From positions 1-36,718 of the forward strand of contig CACYLY010000016.1 of assembly GCA_902775355.1 (NCBI GenBank): a DNA stretch of 36,718 nucleotides, read 5' to 3'. Numbering within the stretch: position 1 is the stretch's first letter; every line of letters starts with the position of its first letter. Positions 14,283 through 23,040 of this stretch are shown here, piece by piece. A program made the translations under genes and the position numbers. The notes under the pieces are model-generated. The model searched no databases. It was given only the letters and a program-made list of their open reading frames with translations, and was not told the DNA's origin. Source of the DNA: Oscillospiraceae bacterium (lineage in GTDB: Bacteria > Bacillota > Clostridia > Oscillospirales > Oscillospiraceae).

Positions 14283-15308
14283 TTATTCTTCTGCTTCCCC
14301 GTAGCCCATGGGGTTCTTGGACTGCCAGGTCCAGGTGTCCCGGCACATGTCCTCCAGGTTGTACTGGGCCTTCCAGCCCAGAAGCTGGGCGCTCTTGTCC
14401 GGATTGGAGTAGAGCCGCGGCAGGTCGCCGGCCCGGCGGGGAGCGATCTCATAGGGGATCTTGATGCCGTTGACCCGCTCGAAGGTCTTCACCATGTCCA
14501 GCACGCTGTAGCCGGTACCGGTGCCCAGGTTGAAGACGTTCTCCCCGCGGTGCTTCCGCATGTAGTCGATGGCGGCCACGTGGCCCCGGGCCAGGTCCGT
14601 GACATGGATATAGTCCCGCAGGCAGGTGCCGTCGGGGGTGTCATAGTCGTCGCCGAAGACGTTCAGATGGTCCCGGCGGCCCACGGCCACCTGGGCGATG
14701 AAGGGCATGAGGTTATTGGGGATGCCCCGGGGATCCTCGCCGATGAGGCCGCTTTTGTGGGCGCCGATGGGGTTGAAGTAGCGCAGGAGGGAGACGGAGA
14801 AGTCCTCCACGGCCTTGGAGGTGTCCCGCAGGATCTGCTCGGACATGTACTTGGTCCAGCCGTAGGGGTTGGTGCAGTTGCCGGTGACGGCGGTCTCCTT
14901 CAGGGGCATCTGGTTGCGCCCGTCGTAGACCGTGGCGGAGGAGGAGAACACGATGTCGTGCACCCCGTGATCCCGCATGGCCTCGCAGAGAGTGATGGTG
15001 GAAAACAGGTTGTTGTCGTAGTATTCCAGGGGCATGACCACCGATTCGCCCACGGCCTTCAGCCCGGCGAAATGGATGGCGCAGTCGATCTTGTGCTTTT
15101 CAAAGATCCGGTCCAGGGCGGCCCGGTTGCGCACGTCCTCCTGATAGAAGTCCACGTGCTTGCCGGTGATCTGCTCCACCCGCTCGATGGCCTTGGCGCT
15201 GGAGTTCACCAGATTGTCGATGACCACCACGCCGATGTCCTGCTCCAGCAGCTCCACGCAGGTGTGGCTGCCGATGTATCCGGCGCCGCCGGTGACGAGT
15301 ACGTTCAT
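14283..15308 (-). CDS. galE: UDP-glucose 4-epimerase
   Basis: A 341-residue short-chain dehydrogenase-type epimerase interconverting UDP-glucose and UDP-galactose. The NAD site is GGAGYIGSH (8-16), followed by DNLVNSS and HFAGLKAVGES. The catalytic Ser lies in FSSSATVY and the catalytic Tyr and Lys in YGWTKYMSE. The C-terminal part with RYFNPIGAH, YIHVTDLARGH and NLGTGTGYSV is typical of GalE and of full length. It is the last gene of a leftward run, 21 bases after the sugar nucleotidyltransferase, so both probably serve nucleotide-sugar supply for surface glycans. Confidence 0.95.
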   Translation of the reverse strand: MNVLVTGGAGYIGSHTCVELLEQDIGVVVIDNLVNSSAKAIERVEQITGKHVDFYQEDVRNRAALDRIFEKHKIDCAIHFAGLKAVGESVVMPLEYYDNNLFSTITLCEAMRDHGVHDIVFSSSATVYDGRNQMPLKETAVTGNCTNPYGWTKYMSEQILRDTSKAVEDFSVSLLRYFNPIGAHKSGLIGEDPRGIPNNLMPFIAQVAVGRRDHLNVFGDDYDTPDGTCLRDYIHVTDLARGHVAAIDYMRKHRGENVFNLGTGTGYSVLDMVKTFERVNGIKIPYEIAPRRAGDLPRLYSNPDKSAQLLGWKAQYNLEDMCRDTWTWQSKNPMGYGEAEE

Positions 15309-15329
15309 TGCTTGCGCTCCTTTCCGGTA

Positions 15330-16238
15330 TTAGTCCAAAAGGGTTTCGGGATAGACGCCTTCCCGCCGCAGCCGGGCGATATAGTCCAGTACGTCGGGCA
15401 TGTCCTCTTTGTAGGTGATGCCGTGCCAGGTCTCATGGCAGGGGAGGACCCGGACGCTGCCCTGGCCCTCGTGGATCAGGGCGTTGGTGACGAAGGGCAG
15501 GAAGTACTCCGCCTTCTCCGGGTTCACGGGAAGGTTCGCGTCCAGCCAGGCGGGGAAGCGGTCCCGCAGCTGACGCAGGAAGTCCCGGCCGAAACCCCAG
15601 AAGTTCATGGAGACGGGAGAATCGCCGGACAGGGGGATCCAGGTCTCTCCGTCCTCGGTATAGGCGGCGTCCTCGCCCCGCTTGGCGATCTTGATGCGCT
15701 CCACCACGTCGGTGAGCAGCCCGTCCTCTACCTGGCAGACGCCCCGGGCCACGGTGCCGTGCTCGGTGACGGTGTTGCGCAGCAGATAGGCCACCATGGC
15801 GTGCTCGTTGTCTGGCCGCTCCCGGGCCAGGAACTCGAAAATGGTCTCAAAGGCGCCCCGGCCGTAGAAATCGTCCGCGTTGATAACGGCGAAGGGCCCG
15901 TCTATGGCTTCCGCCGCGCAGAGCACCGCGTGGGCCGTGCCCCAGGGCTTTTTGCGCCCTTCCGGGACGGCGTAGCCCTCGGGCAGCATGTCGATCTGCT
16001 GGAAGACGTATCTCACGTCGAAGTACTTCTCCATCCGCCGGCCCACGGCGGCCTTGAAGTCCTCCTCGATCTCGTGCTTGATGATGAAGACCACCTTGCG
16101 GAAGCCGGCCTTCCAGGCGTCGTACAGGGAAAAGTCGATGATGGCGTGGCCGCAGCCGTCCACGGCGGTGATCTGCTTGAGCCCGCCGAAGCGGCTGCCC
16201 ATGCCCGCCGCCAGGATCACAAGTGTCGGTTCGTTCAT
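15330..16238 (-). CDS. Sugar-phosphate nucleotidyltransferase-like protein
   Basis: A 302-residue NTP-transferase-fold protein. The N-terminal signature LAAGMGSRFGGLKQ (9-22) binds the nucleotide, KPWGTAHAVLCA and the metal-binding NADDFYG follow. This pattern resembles RfbA/GalU-like nucleotidyltransferases, but the chain has a C-terminal part (SMNFWGFG, VLPCHETWHGITYKED) that differs from GalU, and I cannot name the sugar. The last region may be a separate recognition domain. It lies between a glyoxalase-II-like gene (13 bases) and galE (21 bases). Substrate identity is open. Confidence 0.8.
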   Translation of the reverse strand: MNEPTLVILAAGMGSRFGGLKQITAVDGCGHAIIDFSLYDAWKAGFRKVVFIIKHEIEEDFKAAVGRRMEKYFDVRYVFQQIDMLPEGYAVPEGRKKPWGTAHAVLCAAEAIDGPFAVINADDFYGRGAFETIFEFLARERPDNEHAMVAYLLRNTVTEHGTVARGVCQVEDGLLTDVVERIKIAKRGEDAAYTEDGETWIPLSGDSPVSMNFWGFGRDFLRQLRDRFPAWLDANLPVNPEKAEYFLPFVTNALIHEGQGSVRVLPCHETWHGITYKEDMPDVLDYIARLRREGVYPETLLD

Positions 16239-16251
16239 GTCGTCCTCCCGA

Positions 16252-16863
16252 TCAGGAATTCGCTGCCAGCCGGCAGTAGTAGTTGAAAAGCCGCTCCCGG
16301 GCCAGGGTGCTGCAGTCCATGTGGCCGGGGTAGACCTCGAAGTCCCCCTCCAGGGAACAGATCCGCTTCAGGGAGCGCAGCAGCTCCTCCGTGTCGCCGC
16401 CGGGCAGGTCCGTCCGCCCGCAGCTGCCGCGAAAGAGCGTGTCTCCGGTGAAGAGGGCGTCCTGGCAGCGCAGGGTCACCCCGCCGGGGGTGTGGCCCGG
16501 GGTGCCGATCACCTCGAAGCGCAGGGAGCCGATCTCCACCCTGTCCCCGTCGGCATAGTATTCCCCGTTTTCGGGAAGGTGGAGGGGAAAGTGGAGGTCC
16601 CGCCGGGTTTCGGCGTCGTCCTCCCGGTTCAGATAGACCCTGGCGCCGGTCTCCTCCGCCAGGGCCTCCACCGCGCCCACGTGGTCAAAGTGCCCGTGGG
16701 TCAGGAGGACGGCCCGGCAGCGCAGGCGGTTCTGCTCCAGGTAGTCCAGGATGGTGTTGCTCTCGTCGCCGGGGTCGATGACGGCGCAGTCCAGGCTCGT
16801 CTCGTCGGTGACCACGTAGCAGTTGGTCTCCAGCTGGCCGACGGATATGGTCTTGATCAGCAT
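16252..16863 (-). CDS. Glyoxalase-II-like metallo-beta-lactamase hydrolase
   Basis: A 203-residue cytoplasmic metallo-beta-lactamase protein. The metal motif THGHFDHVGA (about 55-64) gives HxHxDH; GTPGHTPGGV, FTGDTLF and YPGHMD give the other ligands. The length and order match the short glyoxalase-II-like hydrolases common next to dtd and relA in Firmicutes. Thioester hydrolysis is possible but the true substrate is unknown. The ATG is one base from the dtd stop, so the two are coupled. Confidence 0.88.
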   Translation of the reverse strand: MLIKTISVGQLETNCYVVTDETSLDCAVIDPGDESNTILDYLEQNRLRCRAVLLTHGHFDHVGAVEALAEETGARVYLNREDDAETRRDLHFPLHLPENGEYYADGDRVEIGSLRFEVIGTPGHTPGGVTLRCQDALFTGDTLFRGSCGRTDLPGGDTEELLRSLKRICSLEGDFEVYPGHMDCSTLARERLFNYYCRLAANS

Positions 16864-16864
16864 T

Positions 16865-17311
16865 TCAAAGCTCCTTTGTGTCCAGCAGAATGGTAAAGGG
16901 CCCGTCGTTCTCCGAGCGCACCTTCATGTAGGCGCCGAAGACGCCGGTCTCCACCCGGAAGCCCCGGGCCCGGCATTCGGCGATCACCAGCTCATAGAGG
17001 GGGACGGCGGTCTCCGGCCGGGCGGCGTGGGAAAAGCCCGGGCGGCGGGAGCGGCAGTCGGCGAAGAGGGTGAACTGACTGATGATCAGCAGCTCCGGGG
17101 CCCCGGCGTTCACCGGGTTCACGTTGATCTTGCCCTCCGCGTCTTCAAAGATCCGCAGGCCGCAGATCTTGTCCGCGATTTTTCTTGCCTCCGCCTCCGT
17201 GTCCTCCTGGTGGACGCCCAGCAGCACCAGCAGACCCTTGCCGATCTGCCCGTGCACGGCCCCGTCGATCTCCACCTCGGCGGAATTGACTCTTGTCACA
17301 ACAGCTCGCAT
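16865..17311 (-). CDS. dtd: D-aminoacyl-tRNA deacylase
   Basis: A 148-residue enzyme that removes D-amino acids (and glycine) from mischarged tRNA. The two active-site motifs are both present: SQFTLFAD around residue 78 and NDGPFT near 135, with the cis Gly-Pro pair. The chain begins MRAVVTRV, as expected for the family, and is of standard length. It lies 61 bases after relA on the same strand, a common Firmicute arrangement. Confidence 0.95.
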   Translation of the reverse strand: MRAVVTRVNSAEVEIDGAVHGQIGKGLLVLLGVHQEDTEAEARKIADKICGLRIFEDAEGKINVNPVNAGAPELLIISQFTLFADCRSRRPGFSHAARPETAVPLYELVIAECRARGFRVETGVFGAYMKVRSENDGPFTILLDTKEL

Positions 17312-17341
17312 AGTACTCCTAACTTGAAAAACGAATGTGGG

Positions 17342-17364
17342 AGCGCCGAGCGCTGCTCGGCGCT
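17342..17364. repeat. GC-rich inverted repeat between relA and dtd
   Basis: AGCGCCGAGC (17342-17351), a 3-base loop, and GCTCGGCGCT (17355-17364). It lies 9 bases after the relA stop on the minus strand. With no T-run it may mark an mRNA end or processing site rather than a full terminator. Confidence 0.5.
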
Positions 17365-17372
17365 GCGGAATC

Positions 17373-19607
17373 CTAATTCCCGTTGCGGGTCACCTCGGTG
17401 ACGCTGGGGACGCCGGCCAGCCGGTTCATGGTCTGCTTCAGCTCGGTCACGCTCTTGACCTCCAGGGTGATGACCACCAGGGCCAGGCCCGCGTTGTCCC
17501 GGGCGGAGAGATTGCGCACCTTGGCGTTGAGCGCGTTCAGCACCGTGGCGATGTCCATGACCAGGCCCGAGCGGTCCTTGGCGGCGATGGTGATGGTGGT
17601 CACATAGCTGTCGGTGATCTGGCTGGCCCAGGACACCGGGATCCAGCGGCCCGCGTGCTCCTCATCGTCGCTGCGCCGGCGGTAGTTCTGGCAGTCCCGC
17701 CGGTGGATGGACACGCCCTGGCCCCGGGTGATGAAGCCAACGATGTCGTCCCCGGGAACGGGGGTGCAGCAGCGGGAGAACTTGACCAGACAGTTGTCCA
17801 GCCCCTCCACCAGAATGCCGTGGACGGCCTTGCCCTCCTTCTTGGCCCGCTCCTCCCGCCGCTCGGCGGCGGCGGAGACCTTGTCCAGCACGGACTTTTT
17901 CTCCGCCAGCAGGGCCTTCTGCTCGTCCCGCATGCGGTTGGCCACACGGGCCGCGGTGACGCCGCCGTAACCGATGGCGGCGTACATATCCTCCGCCGTG
18001 GCGTAGGACAGGCGCTTGAGCACCGGGGCCATGATCTGCTCGTCCTGCATCTCGTCCAGCGTCAGCTCATTGTGCTTGAGCTCGTCCTCCAGCATTTCCA
18101 TGCCCCGGAGGATGTTCTCATCCCGCCGCTCCTTCTTGTACCACTGCTTGATCTTGGTACGGGCGGAGCCGCTCTTGACGATGCTCAGCCAGTCCCGGCT
18201 GGGGCCGGGGGCGGACTTGGAGGTGCGGATCTCCACAATGTCGCCGTTTTGCAGGATGTAGTCAAAGGTGACGATGCGGCCGTTGACCTTGGCGCCCACC
18301 ATGTGGTTGCCCACGTCGGAGTGGATGCTGTAGGCAAAGTCGATGGGCGTGGCGCCGGCGGGCAGGTTGATCACGTCTCCCTTGGGGGAGAAGACGAAGA
18401 CCTCGTCGGCAAACATGTCGATCTTCAGATCGTGGAAGAAATCCTGGGCGTCGGACTCCTGCTGATCCTCCAGCAGGTGGCGCACCCAGGCGAACTTCTC
18501 CTCGTCCCCCTCCCGCACGGCGCTGCCGCCGCCGTCCATCTTGTACTTCCAGTGGGCGGCGATGCCGTACTCGGCGGTGTGGTGCATCTCCCAGGTGCGG
18601 ATCTGCACCTCGAAGGGGATGCCCTGGGAGCCGATGACGGTGGTGTGCAGGCTCTGGTACATGTTGGGCTTGGGGGTGGAGATATAGTCCTTGAAGCGCC
18701 CGGGCACGGGCTTGAACATGTCGTGGATGATGCCCAGGACATTGTAGCAGTCCGGCAGGGAGTCCACGATGACCCGGAAGGCGCAGAGGTCGAAAATGCC
18801 GTTGATGTCCAGCTTCTGGGAATACATCTTCCGGTAGATGCTGTACACGTGCTTGATGCGGGAGGAGATGGAGGCTTCGATGCCCTCCTGCTTCAGCCGG
18901 GCCTGGATCCTGTCATCCACGCCGGACATGAAGGCCTCCAGCTCCGGCATGCGGGAATTCAGGTATTCGGTAATTTCCTTGTAGCCGGTGGGGTCCAGAT
19001 AGCGCAGAGACAGGTCCTCCAGCTCCCACTTGGCCTGCTGCATGCCGAGCCTGTGGGCGATGGGGGCGTAGATCTCCATGGTCTCCAGGGACTTGGTGCG
19101 CTGCTTTTCCGGCGTCTGGTAGTCCATGGTGCGCATGTTGTGCATGCGGTCGGCGATCTTGATGAGGATCACGCGGATGTCCTTGGCCATGGCCATGAGC
19201 ATCTTGCGCAGGTTCTCCATCTGCTCGTCTTCCTTGCTGGTATACTGCACCCTCGTCAGCTTGGTGACGCCCTCCACGATGTCCGCCACGGCGGTGCCGA
19301 ACTGGCGGGCGATGTCCCCGTGGGTGAGGGCGGTGTCCTCGATCACGTCGTGCAGCAGGGCCGCGCAGATGGAATCCTCGTCCAGACCCAGGTCCACGGA
19401 GATGTCCGCCGCGGCCACGCAGTGGGTCACATAGGGGGAGCCGTCCTTGCGCAGCTGCCCGGCGTGGGCCAGCTTCGCCATCTCATAGGCCGCGCGGATC
19501 CGGCCCAGGTCCATGTTGCGGCCTGCGCTGCGGATCTTCTCCTCCAGATCGGCGTAGAGCTTGTCCGGGTCCAGAGGCGTATGCACTTTTTCGGGCGATT
19601 CGCTCAT
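17373..19607 (-). CDS. Bifunctional (p)ppGpp synthetase/hydrolase, RelA/SpoT family
   Basis: A 744-residue long RSH enzyme that makes and degrades (p)ppGpp in the stringent response. The hydrolase domain has THC (His62) and LLHDVIEDT (His86-Asp87). The synthetase domain has RFKDYIS near 305, the RxKD type found in bifunctional enzymes (EXDD marks synthetase-only RelA), then YQSLHTTV and FEVQIRTW. The TGS domain starts about residue 393 (VFSPKGDVINLPAGAT), and a C-terminal ACT domain covers about 665-744. ATG at 19607 is chosen over an in-frame TTG at 19622 because a GGGGGA ribosome site lies 8 bases upstream. It lies 40 bases downstream of recJ, probably co-transcribed. Confidence 0.95.
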   Translation of the reverse strand: MSESPEKVHTPLDPDKLYADLEEKIRSAGRNMDLGRIRAAYEMAKLAHAGQLRKDGSPYVTHCVAAADISVDLGLDEDSICAALLHDVIEDTALTHGDIARQFGTAVADIVEGVTKLTRVQYTSKEDEQMENLRKMLMAMAKDIRVILIKIADRMHNMRTMDYQTPEKQRTKSLETMEIYAPIAHRLGMQQAKWELEDLSLRYLDPTGYKEITEYLNSRMPELEAFMSGVDDRIQARLKQEGIEASISSRIKHVYSIYRKMYSQKLDINGIFDLCAFRVIVDSLPDCYNVLGIIHDMFKPVPGRFKDYISTPKPNMYQSLHTTVIGSQGIPFEVQIRTWEMHHTAEYGIAAHWKYKMDGGGSAVREGDEEKFAWVRHLLEDQQESDAQDFFHDLKIDMFADEVFVFSPKGDVINLPAGATPIDFAYSIHSDVGNHMVGAKVNGRIVTFDYILQNGDIVEIRTSKSAPGPSRDWLSIVKSGSARTKIKQWYKKERRDENILRGMEMLEDELKHNELTLDEMQDEQIMAPVLKRLSYATAEDMYAAIGYGGVTAARVANRMRDEQKALLAEKKSVLDKVSAAAERREERAKKEGKAVHGILVEGLDNCLVKFSRCCTPVPGDDIVGFITRGQGVSIHRRDCQNYRRRSDDEEHAGRWIPVSWASQITDSYVTTITIAAKDRSGLVMDIATVLNALNAKVRNLSARDNAGLALVVITLEVKSVTELKQTMNRLAGVPSVTEVTRNGN

Positions 19608-19647
19608 GATCCGTTCCCCCAAAAAAGAAAAGACTGAATAAAGCTGC

Positions 19648-21672
19648 TTATTGCAGCAGGTCCTGGGCCTCTCTCAGCAGGCGGCGCATGACCCTGGTGC
19701 TGTTCAGATCGGCCTTGCCCTCAATGGCGGCGCTGCGGGCGCCGTAGATCCCGCCGCCGGGGCTCTGCAGCAGCCCCGTCTCCAGCAGAGTGATGAGGCA
19801 CAGGCAGTAGCGCTCCGGCTCCATGCCCGCCGGGCACCGGGCCAGGATCTCCTCCGCCGTGGCCGGCACGGCGATCTCCCCGCCGGCCTCCCGCCAGATG
19901 CGCACGAAGTCCGCCCGCCGGGGGCAGAAGGGGGCGGCGGCGTAGGCCGCGCTCGCGTCCCGTTCCAAAATCCGGCGGCAGAGCTCCAGCGGGTTGTGCC
20001 TGCGCAGGGCGGAAACCACCAGCTGCACCGTGCAGTGGCCCCGGAACTCGTTGATCTGGGGCGTGAAGGCCAGATCCACCCGGTCTCCCGCGGCCACGCC
20101 CAGGGCCTGGGCGCTGTGGGAGAAGAAGATGCCATCCATCCGGCCGCCTCCCAGGTCCACCTGGAGGCGCAGATGGCGCCCGCCGCCCACCTGGTCCGCC
20201 GCCAGCAGCTCCACGTCGCTGAGGCAGAAGACGGGCTTGGGGTTGCCGTTGCCGTAGGGCTCCAGCCGGTCCAGCTCCCGGACGTTGTCCAGAGTCAGCA
20301 GGCCCGCGTCCCGGATCAGGAGATCGCAGTCCACCTCGGGCAGGGCCTCGGGCTTGTTGGCTTTGTAGTACTCCGCCAGCGCCCGGCGGAATTCCGGCAG
20401 CTTGTCGCTGCGGATGGTCATGCCGGCGGCCAGGGCGTGGCCGCCGAAGCCCAGCAGGTGCCGGGAACAGGCGGAGAGGGCTTCAAAGAGATTAAAGCCG
20501 CCGTAGCTGCGGCAGGAGCCCTTGCCGTGGTCGCCCGAGAGGCAGACCATGATGGCGGGCAGGGAGAACTGCTCGGCCAGCCGGGAGGCCGCGATGCCGA
20601 TGACGCCCTGATGCCAGCGGTCGCTGGCCAGGACGATGGGCCCGTCGGGCTTCTTGCCCTCCAGCTTCGAGAGAGCGTCTTTCCAGATCTCGGTCTCGAT
20701 GCTCTGGCGCTGGCGGTTCAGCTCGCAGAGCTCGGCGGCCAGGGCGGCGGCCTCCTCCGGCCTGGTGGCCATCAGCAGGTCCGCGGCCTTGGTGGCCTGG
20801 CCCAGACGGCCCGCGGCGTTCAGGCGGGGGGCCAGGCTGAAGCCGATACTGGAGGCGGTGATCCGGGCCGGGTCCACGCCCGCTTCCCGCAGCATGGCGG
20901 CAAAGCCGGGCCGGGGGTTCGCGGCCAGCATCTCCAGGCCCCGGCGCACCAGATAGCGGTTTTCACCCACCAGGGGCATCACGTCCGCCACGGTGCCAAC
21001 GGCCACCAGGTCCGCGTAGCGCCGGAGCATGGCCTCGTCGTCCTGCTCGCAGGCGCAGACCAGCTTCATGGCCACGCCCACGCCGGCCAGATCCGGGTTG
21101 GGATAGCGGTTGCCCTCCTGCTTGCAGTCGATGACGGCCACCGCATCCGGCAGGGCGCCGGGCTTGCACTCGTGGTGGTCGGTGACGATCATGTCCATGC
21201 CCAGCTCTTTGGTGTGCCCGGCCTCCTCCACGGCGGTGATGCCGCAGTCCACGGTGATGAGCAGGGTCACCCCGTCGGCGCGCAGACTGTCCAGCGCGGC
21301 GCAGTTGAGGCCGTAGCCCTCCTCGTTGCGGTCGGGGATATAGCCCACGCAGCGCAGACCCTTGCTGCGCAGATAGTCGGTGACCAGGCAGGTGGCGGTG
21401 ATGCCGTCCACGTCATAGTCGCCATAAACGGCGACCGCCTCCTTCTGCGCAATGGCGCGGCGGAGGCGCCGGACGGCCTGGGCCATGCCCTGCATCTGCA
21501 TGGGATCATGCAGACAGGTAAGCCCACCGTCCAGCAGCTCCCGGGCCTCCGCAACCGTGCGGATGCCCCGCAGCGCCAGGACAGCAGAAAGAAGCGGCCC
21601 GCAGCCCGCCTGTTTCAGCTCAGCCGGATACTCCGGCCTTGTATACGGTATTTTCCATCCCTGCGTATTCAT
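19648..21672 (-). CDS. recJ: Single-stranded-DNA-specific 5'-3' exonuclease RecJ
   Basis: A 674-residue DHH-family nuclease for recombination and mismatch repair. Motifs in order: VYGDYDVDGITA (metal and catalytic Asp residues), LLITVDCGI, VTDHHECKPG (the DHH motif), NAAGRLG, and the DHHA1 motif FGGHALAAGM. The C-terminal part carries an OB-like and a further variable domain; length is within the family range of Firmicute RecJ. The ATG at 21672 has only a GTGGGA-type ribosome site, so translation may be moderate. It is the first gene of the leftward recJ-relA-dtd-galE run. Confidence 0.94.
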   Translation of the reverse strand: MNTQGWKIPYTRPEYPAELKQAGCGPLLSAVLALRGIRTVAEARELLDGGLTCLHDPMQMQGMAQAVRRLRRAIAQKEAVAVYGDYDVDGITATCLVTDYLRSKGLRCVGYIPDRNEEGYGLNCAALDSLRADGVTLLITVDCGITAVEEAGHTKELGMDMIVTDHHECKPGALPDAVAVIDCKQEGNRYPNPDLAGVGVAMKLVCACEQDDEAMLRRYADLVAVGTVADVMPLVGENRYLVRRGLEMLAANPRPGFAAMLREAGVDPARITASSIGFSLAPRLNAAGRLGQATKAADLLMATRPEEAAALAAELCELNRQRQSIETEIWKDALSKLEGKKPDGPIVLASDRWHQGVIGIAASRLAEQFSLPAIMVCLSGDHGKGSCRSYGGFNLFEALSACSRHLLGFGGHALAAGMTIRSDKLPEFRRALAEYYKANKPEALPEVDCDLLIRDAGLLTLDNVRELDRLEPYGNGNPKPVFCLSDVELLAADQVGGGRHLRLQVDLGGGRMDGIFFSHSAQALGVAAGDRVDLAFTPQINEFRGHCTVQLVVSALRRHNPLELCRRILERDASAAYAAAPFCPRRADFVRIWREAGGEIAVPATAEEILARCPAGMEPERYCLCLITLLETGLLQSPGGGIYGARSAAIEGKADLNSTRVMRRLLREAQDLLQ

Positions 21673-21704
21673 ACGTTCCCACTCTATCTTTTTATTCGTC
21701 TATC

Positions 21705-21733
21705 ATTCTATCAAATCCCGCACATGATTGCAA
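21705..21733 (-). promoter_or_regulatory. Promoter of the recJ-relA-galE run
   Basis: On the minus strand TTGCAA (21728-21733), 17 bases, TAGAAT (21705-21710), about 33 bases upstream of the recJ ATG. It lies in the short gap after the LOG-family gene. Confidence 0.6.
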
Positions 21734-21757
21734 GGGCAGAGGGGAACTTTTTGCGGC

Positions 21758-22339
21758 TCAGGTGCTGTATTCCGTCAGTTTTCCCAGGCCGCCTTCCGGC
21801 GCGCGCTGGGTGAGTACGGAATGAAGGGCTTCGGCGGGGCTGCCGCAGAGGGCGAAGAGGGCCAGACAGCGCCGGGAGAGAAAGCCGCCTTCCACCGCCT
21901 TGTCCAGCATCGCCATCAGCGGAGCGTAATAGTCCAGGGTGTTCAGCAGGGCCATGGGCTTGCGGTGACGGCCCAGCTGCTTCAGGGTCAGGGTCTCGAA
22001 AAACTCCTCAAAGGTGCCGATGCCGCCGGGCAGGGCGATGAAAGCCTCGCTCTCGGAAAACATGGCGGTCTTCCGTTCCGCCATGGTCTCGGTGTAGACA
22101 AAGCGGCTGCAGCGGGGAAAGAGGATCCCCGGCTCGTCGAAAAAGCGGGGCGCCACGCCGATGATCTCCCCGCCCAGCTCCGCCGCGCCCTCCGCGCAGG
22201 CGCCCATGAGCCCCCGGGCTCCGCCGCCGAAAACCAGAGCGTGCCCCTGACGGGCCAGCAGCCGACCCAATTCCCGGGCGGCGTCGAAATAAGCGCGGTC
22301 CAAGTCGTTTCCGGACGCGCCGTAAACACAGATCTTCAT
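21758..22339 (-). CDS. LOG-family (TIGR00730) phosphoribohydrolase
   Basis: A 193-residue Lysine Decarboxylase-like Rossmann protein of the LOG family. The nucleotide-binding GGGARGLMG (about 39-47) and the diagnostic PGGIGTFEE (about 104-112) are both present, the motif combination of cytokinin riboside 5'-monophosphate phosphoribohydrolases. Bacterial members cleave nucleoside monophosphates to base and ribose 5-phosphate; lysine decarboxylase is an old misannotation. It is a single gene with its own promoter. Confidence 0.92.
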   Translation of the reverse strand: MKICVYGASGNDLDRAYFDAARELGRLLARQGHALVFGGGARGLMGACAEGAAELGGEIIGVAPRFFDEPGILFPRCSRFVYTETMAERKTAMFSESEAFIALPGGIGTFEEFFETLTLKQLGRHRKPMALLNTLDYYAPLMAMLDKAVEGGFLSRRCLALFALCGSPAEALHSVLTQRAPEGGLGKLTEYST

Positions 22340-22436
22340 GCCTCTCGCCTCTCTTTCTCCCGGTGAGGGACGGCCTGTCGACGCATCCCTTTCGCATCGT
22401 CGCCCGGAAGGGCGTTCCCGGGCTTATTCTGTCAGG

Positions 22437-22465
22437 ATTCTACTCTTTTTTCCCCGCCCTGGCAA
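22437..22465 (-). promoter_or_regulatory. Promoter of the LOG-family gene
   Basis: On the minus strand TTGCCA (22460-22465), 17 bases, TAGAAT (22437-22442). The leader of about 90 bases contains a CGCCC/GGGCG hairpin near 22400-22413. Confidence 0.6.
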
Positions 22466-22485
22466 GTCCTTCCCGCGCTCTCCTA

Positions 22486-22514
22486 TTGCGTATTTGATGA
22501 TTTTATAGTAAAAT
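22486..22514 (+). promoter_or_regulatory. Promoter of the STAS gene run
   Basis: TTGCGT (22486-22491), 17 bases, TAAAAT (22509-22514), in an AT-rich patch. Transcription would begin near 22521 and give a leader of about 200 bases before the ATG at 22725. Confidence 0.55.
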
Positions 22515-22520
22515 TACTTG

Positions 22521-22700
22521 ATAAGTCTCTCAAGCAGCGGGGAGGCGGACAGAAAGCCCGAGGCCATCGGCGCTGCCAGCGGCAGTGCCGGGAGAACACC
22601 GGCCAAGGGGAAGCTGCGTGCGTTCGCCGCGCACCGCAGCATCAAGGGCCGCGGGACGCTTCCGGAACAGCCGCGGCTGTTCTGACCGTCGCCATGCGCT
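22521..22700 (+). promoter_or_regulatory. Structured 5' leader of the STAS gene
   Basis: Three good hairpins lie in this GC-rich stretch: 22569-22577 with 22581-22589 (nine pairs, one G-U), 22613-22622 with 22630-22640 (ten pairs, one bulge), and a perfect 18-base palindrome at 22665-22682 (GAACAGCCG and its complement). I cannot match it to a known riboswitch class. A plain ribosome site (AAGGAGG) follows at 22710. Confidence 0.4.
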
Positions 22701-22724
22701 TTTAAAGAGAAGGAGGGCATTTTC

Positions 22725-23021
22725 ATGCAAATTACCAAGAAGCAGAACGCCTCTTCCCTGGTAATCGGGCTGGAGGGCCGGCTGGATACCACCACCGCGC
22801 CGGAGCTGGAACAGGCGCTGAAGGAATCCCTGGACGGCGTCAGCGAACTGACGCTGGATTTTGAAAATCTGGAATACATCTCCTCGGCGGGGCTGCGAGT
22901 GCTGCTCTCCGCCCGGAAGCAGATGAACCGGCAGGGGAGCATGAAACTCGTCCATGTGGGCGAGATGATTAGGGAGGTCTTTGAGGTCACGGGCTTTGTG
23001 GACATCCTGACCATCGAATGA
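22725..23021 (+). CDS. Stand-alone STAS-domain anti-anti-sigma factor
   Basis: A 98-residue STAS protein of the SpoIIAA/RsbV type. The conserved phosphorylation segment YISSAGLRVLL (about residues 46-56) carries the serine normally phosphorylated by an RsbW/SpoIIAB-type kinase, and VGEMIREVFEVTGFVD forms the C-terminal helix region. When dephosphorylated such proteins release sigma factors from the anti-sigma kinase. No sigma factor or PP2C phosphatase gene is in the window. The likely partner is the ATPase domain of the fusion encoded at 23200. The ATG follows AAGGAGGG. Confidence 0.92.
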   Translation: MQITKKQNASSLVIGLEGRLDTTTAPELEQALKESLDGVSELTLDFENLEYISSAGLRVLLSARKQMNRQGSMKLVHVGEMIREVFEVTGFVDILTIE

Positions 23022-23040
23022 TCGGATAAAACGGATTGAA

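Noticed and set aside
14196-16286. A 696-residue rightward open frame opposite galE and the nucleotidyltransferase
   Set aside because: Same mirror effect of high-GC coding strands; the real genes on the other strand are clear.
17337-19637. A 766-residue rightward open frame opposite relA
   Set aside because: High-GC codon bias of the relA gene leaves the opposite frame open; the protein is His/Gly/Val-rich and has no motif, whereas relA has all its catalytic residues.
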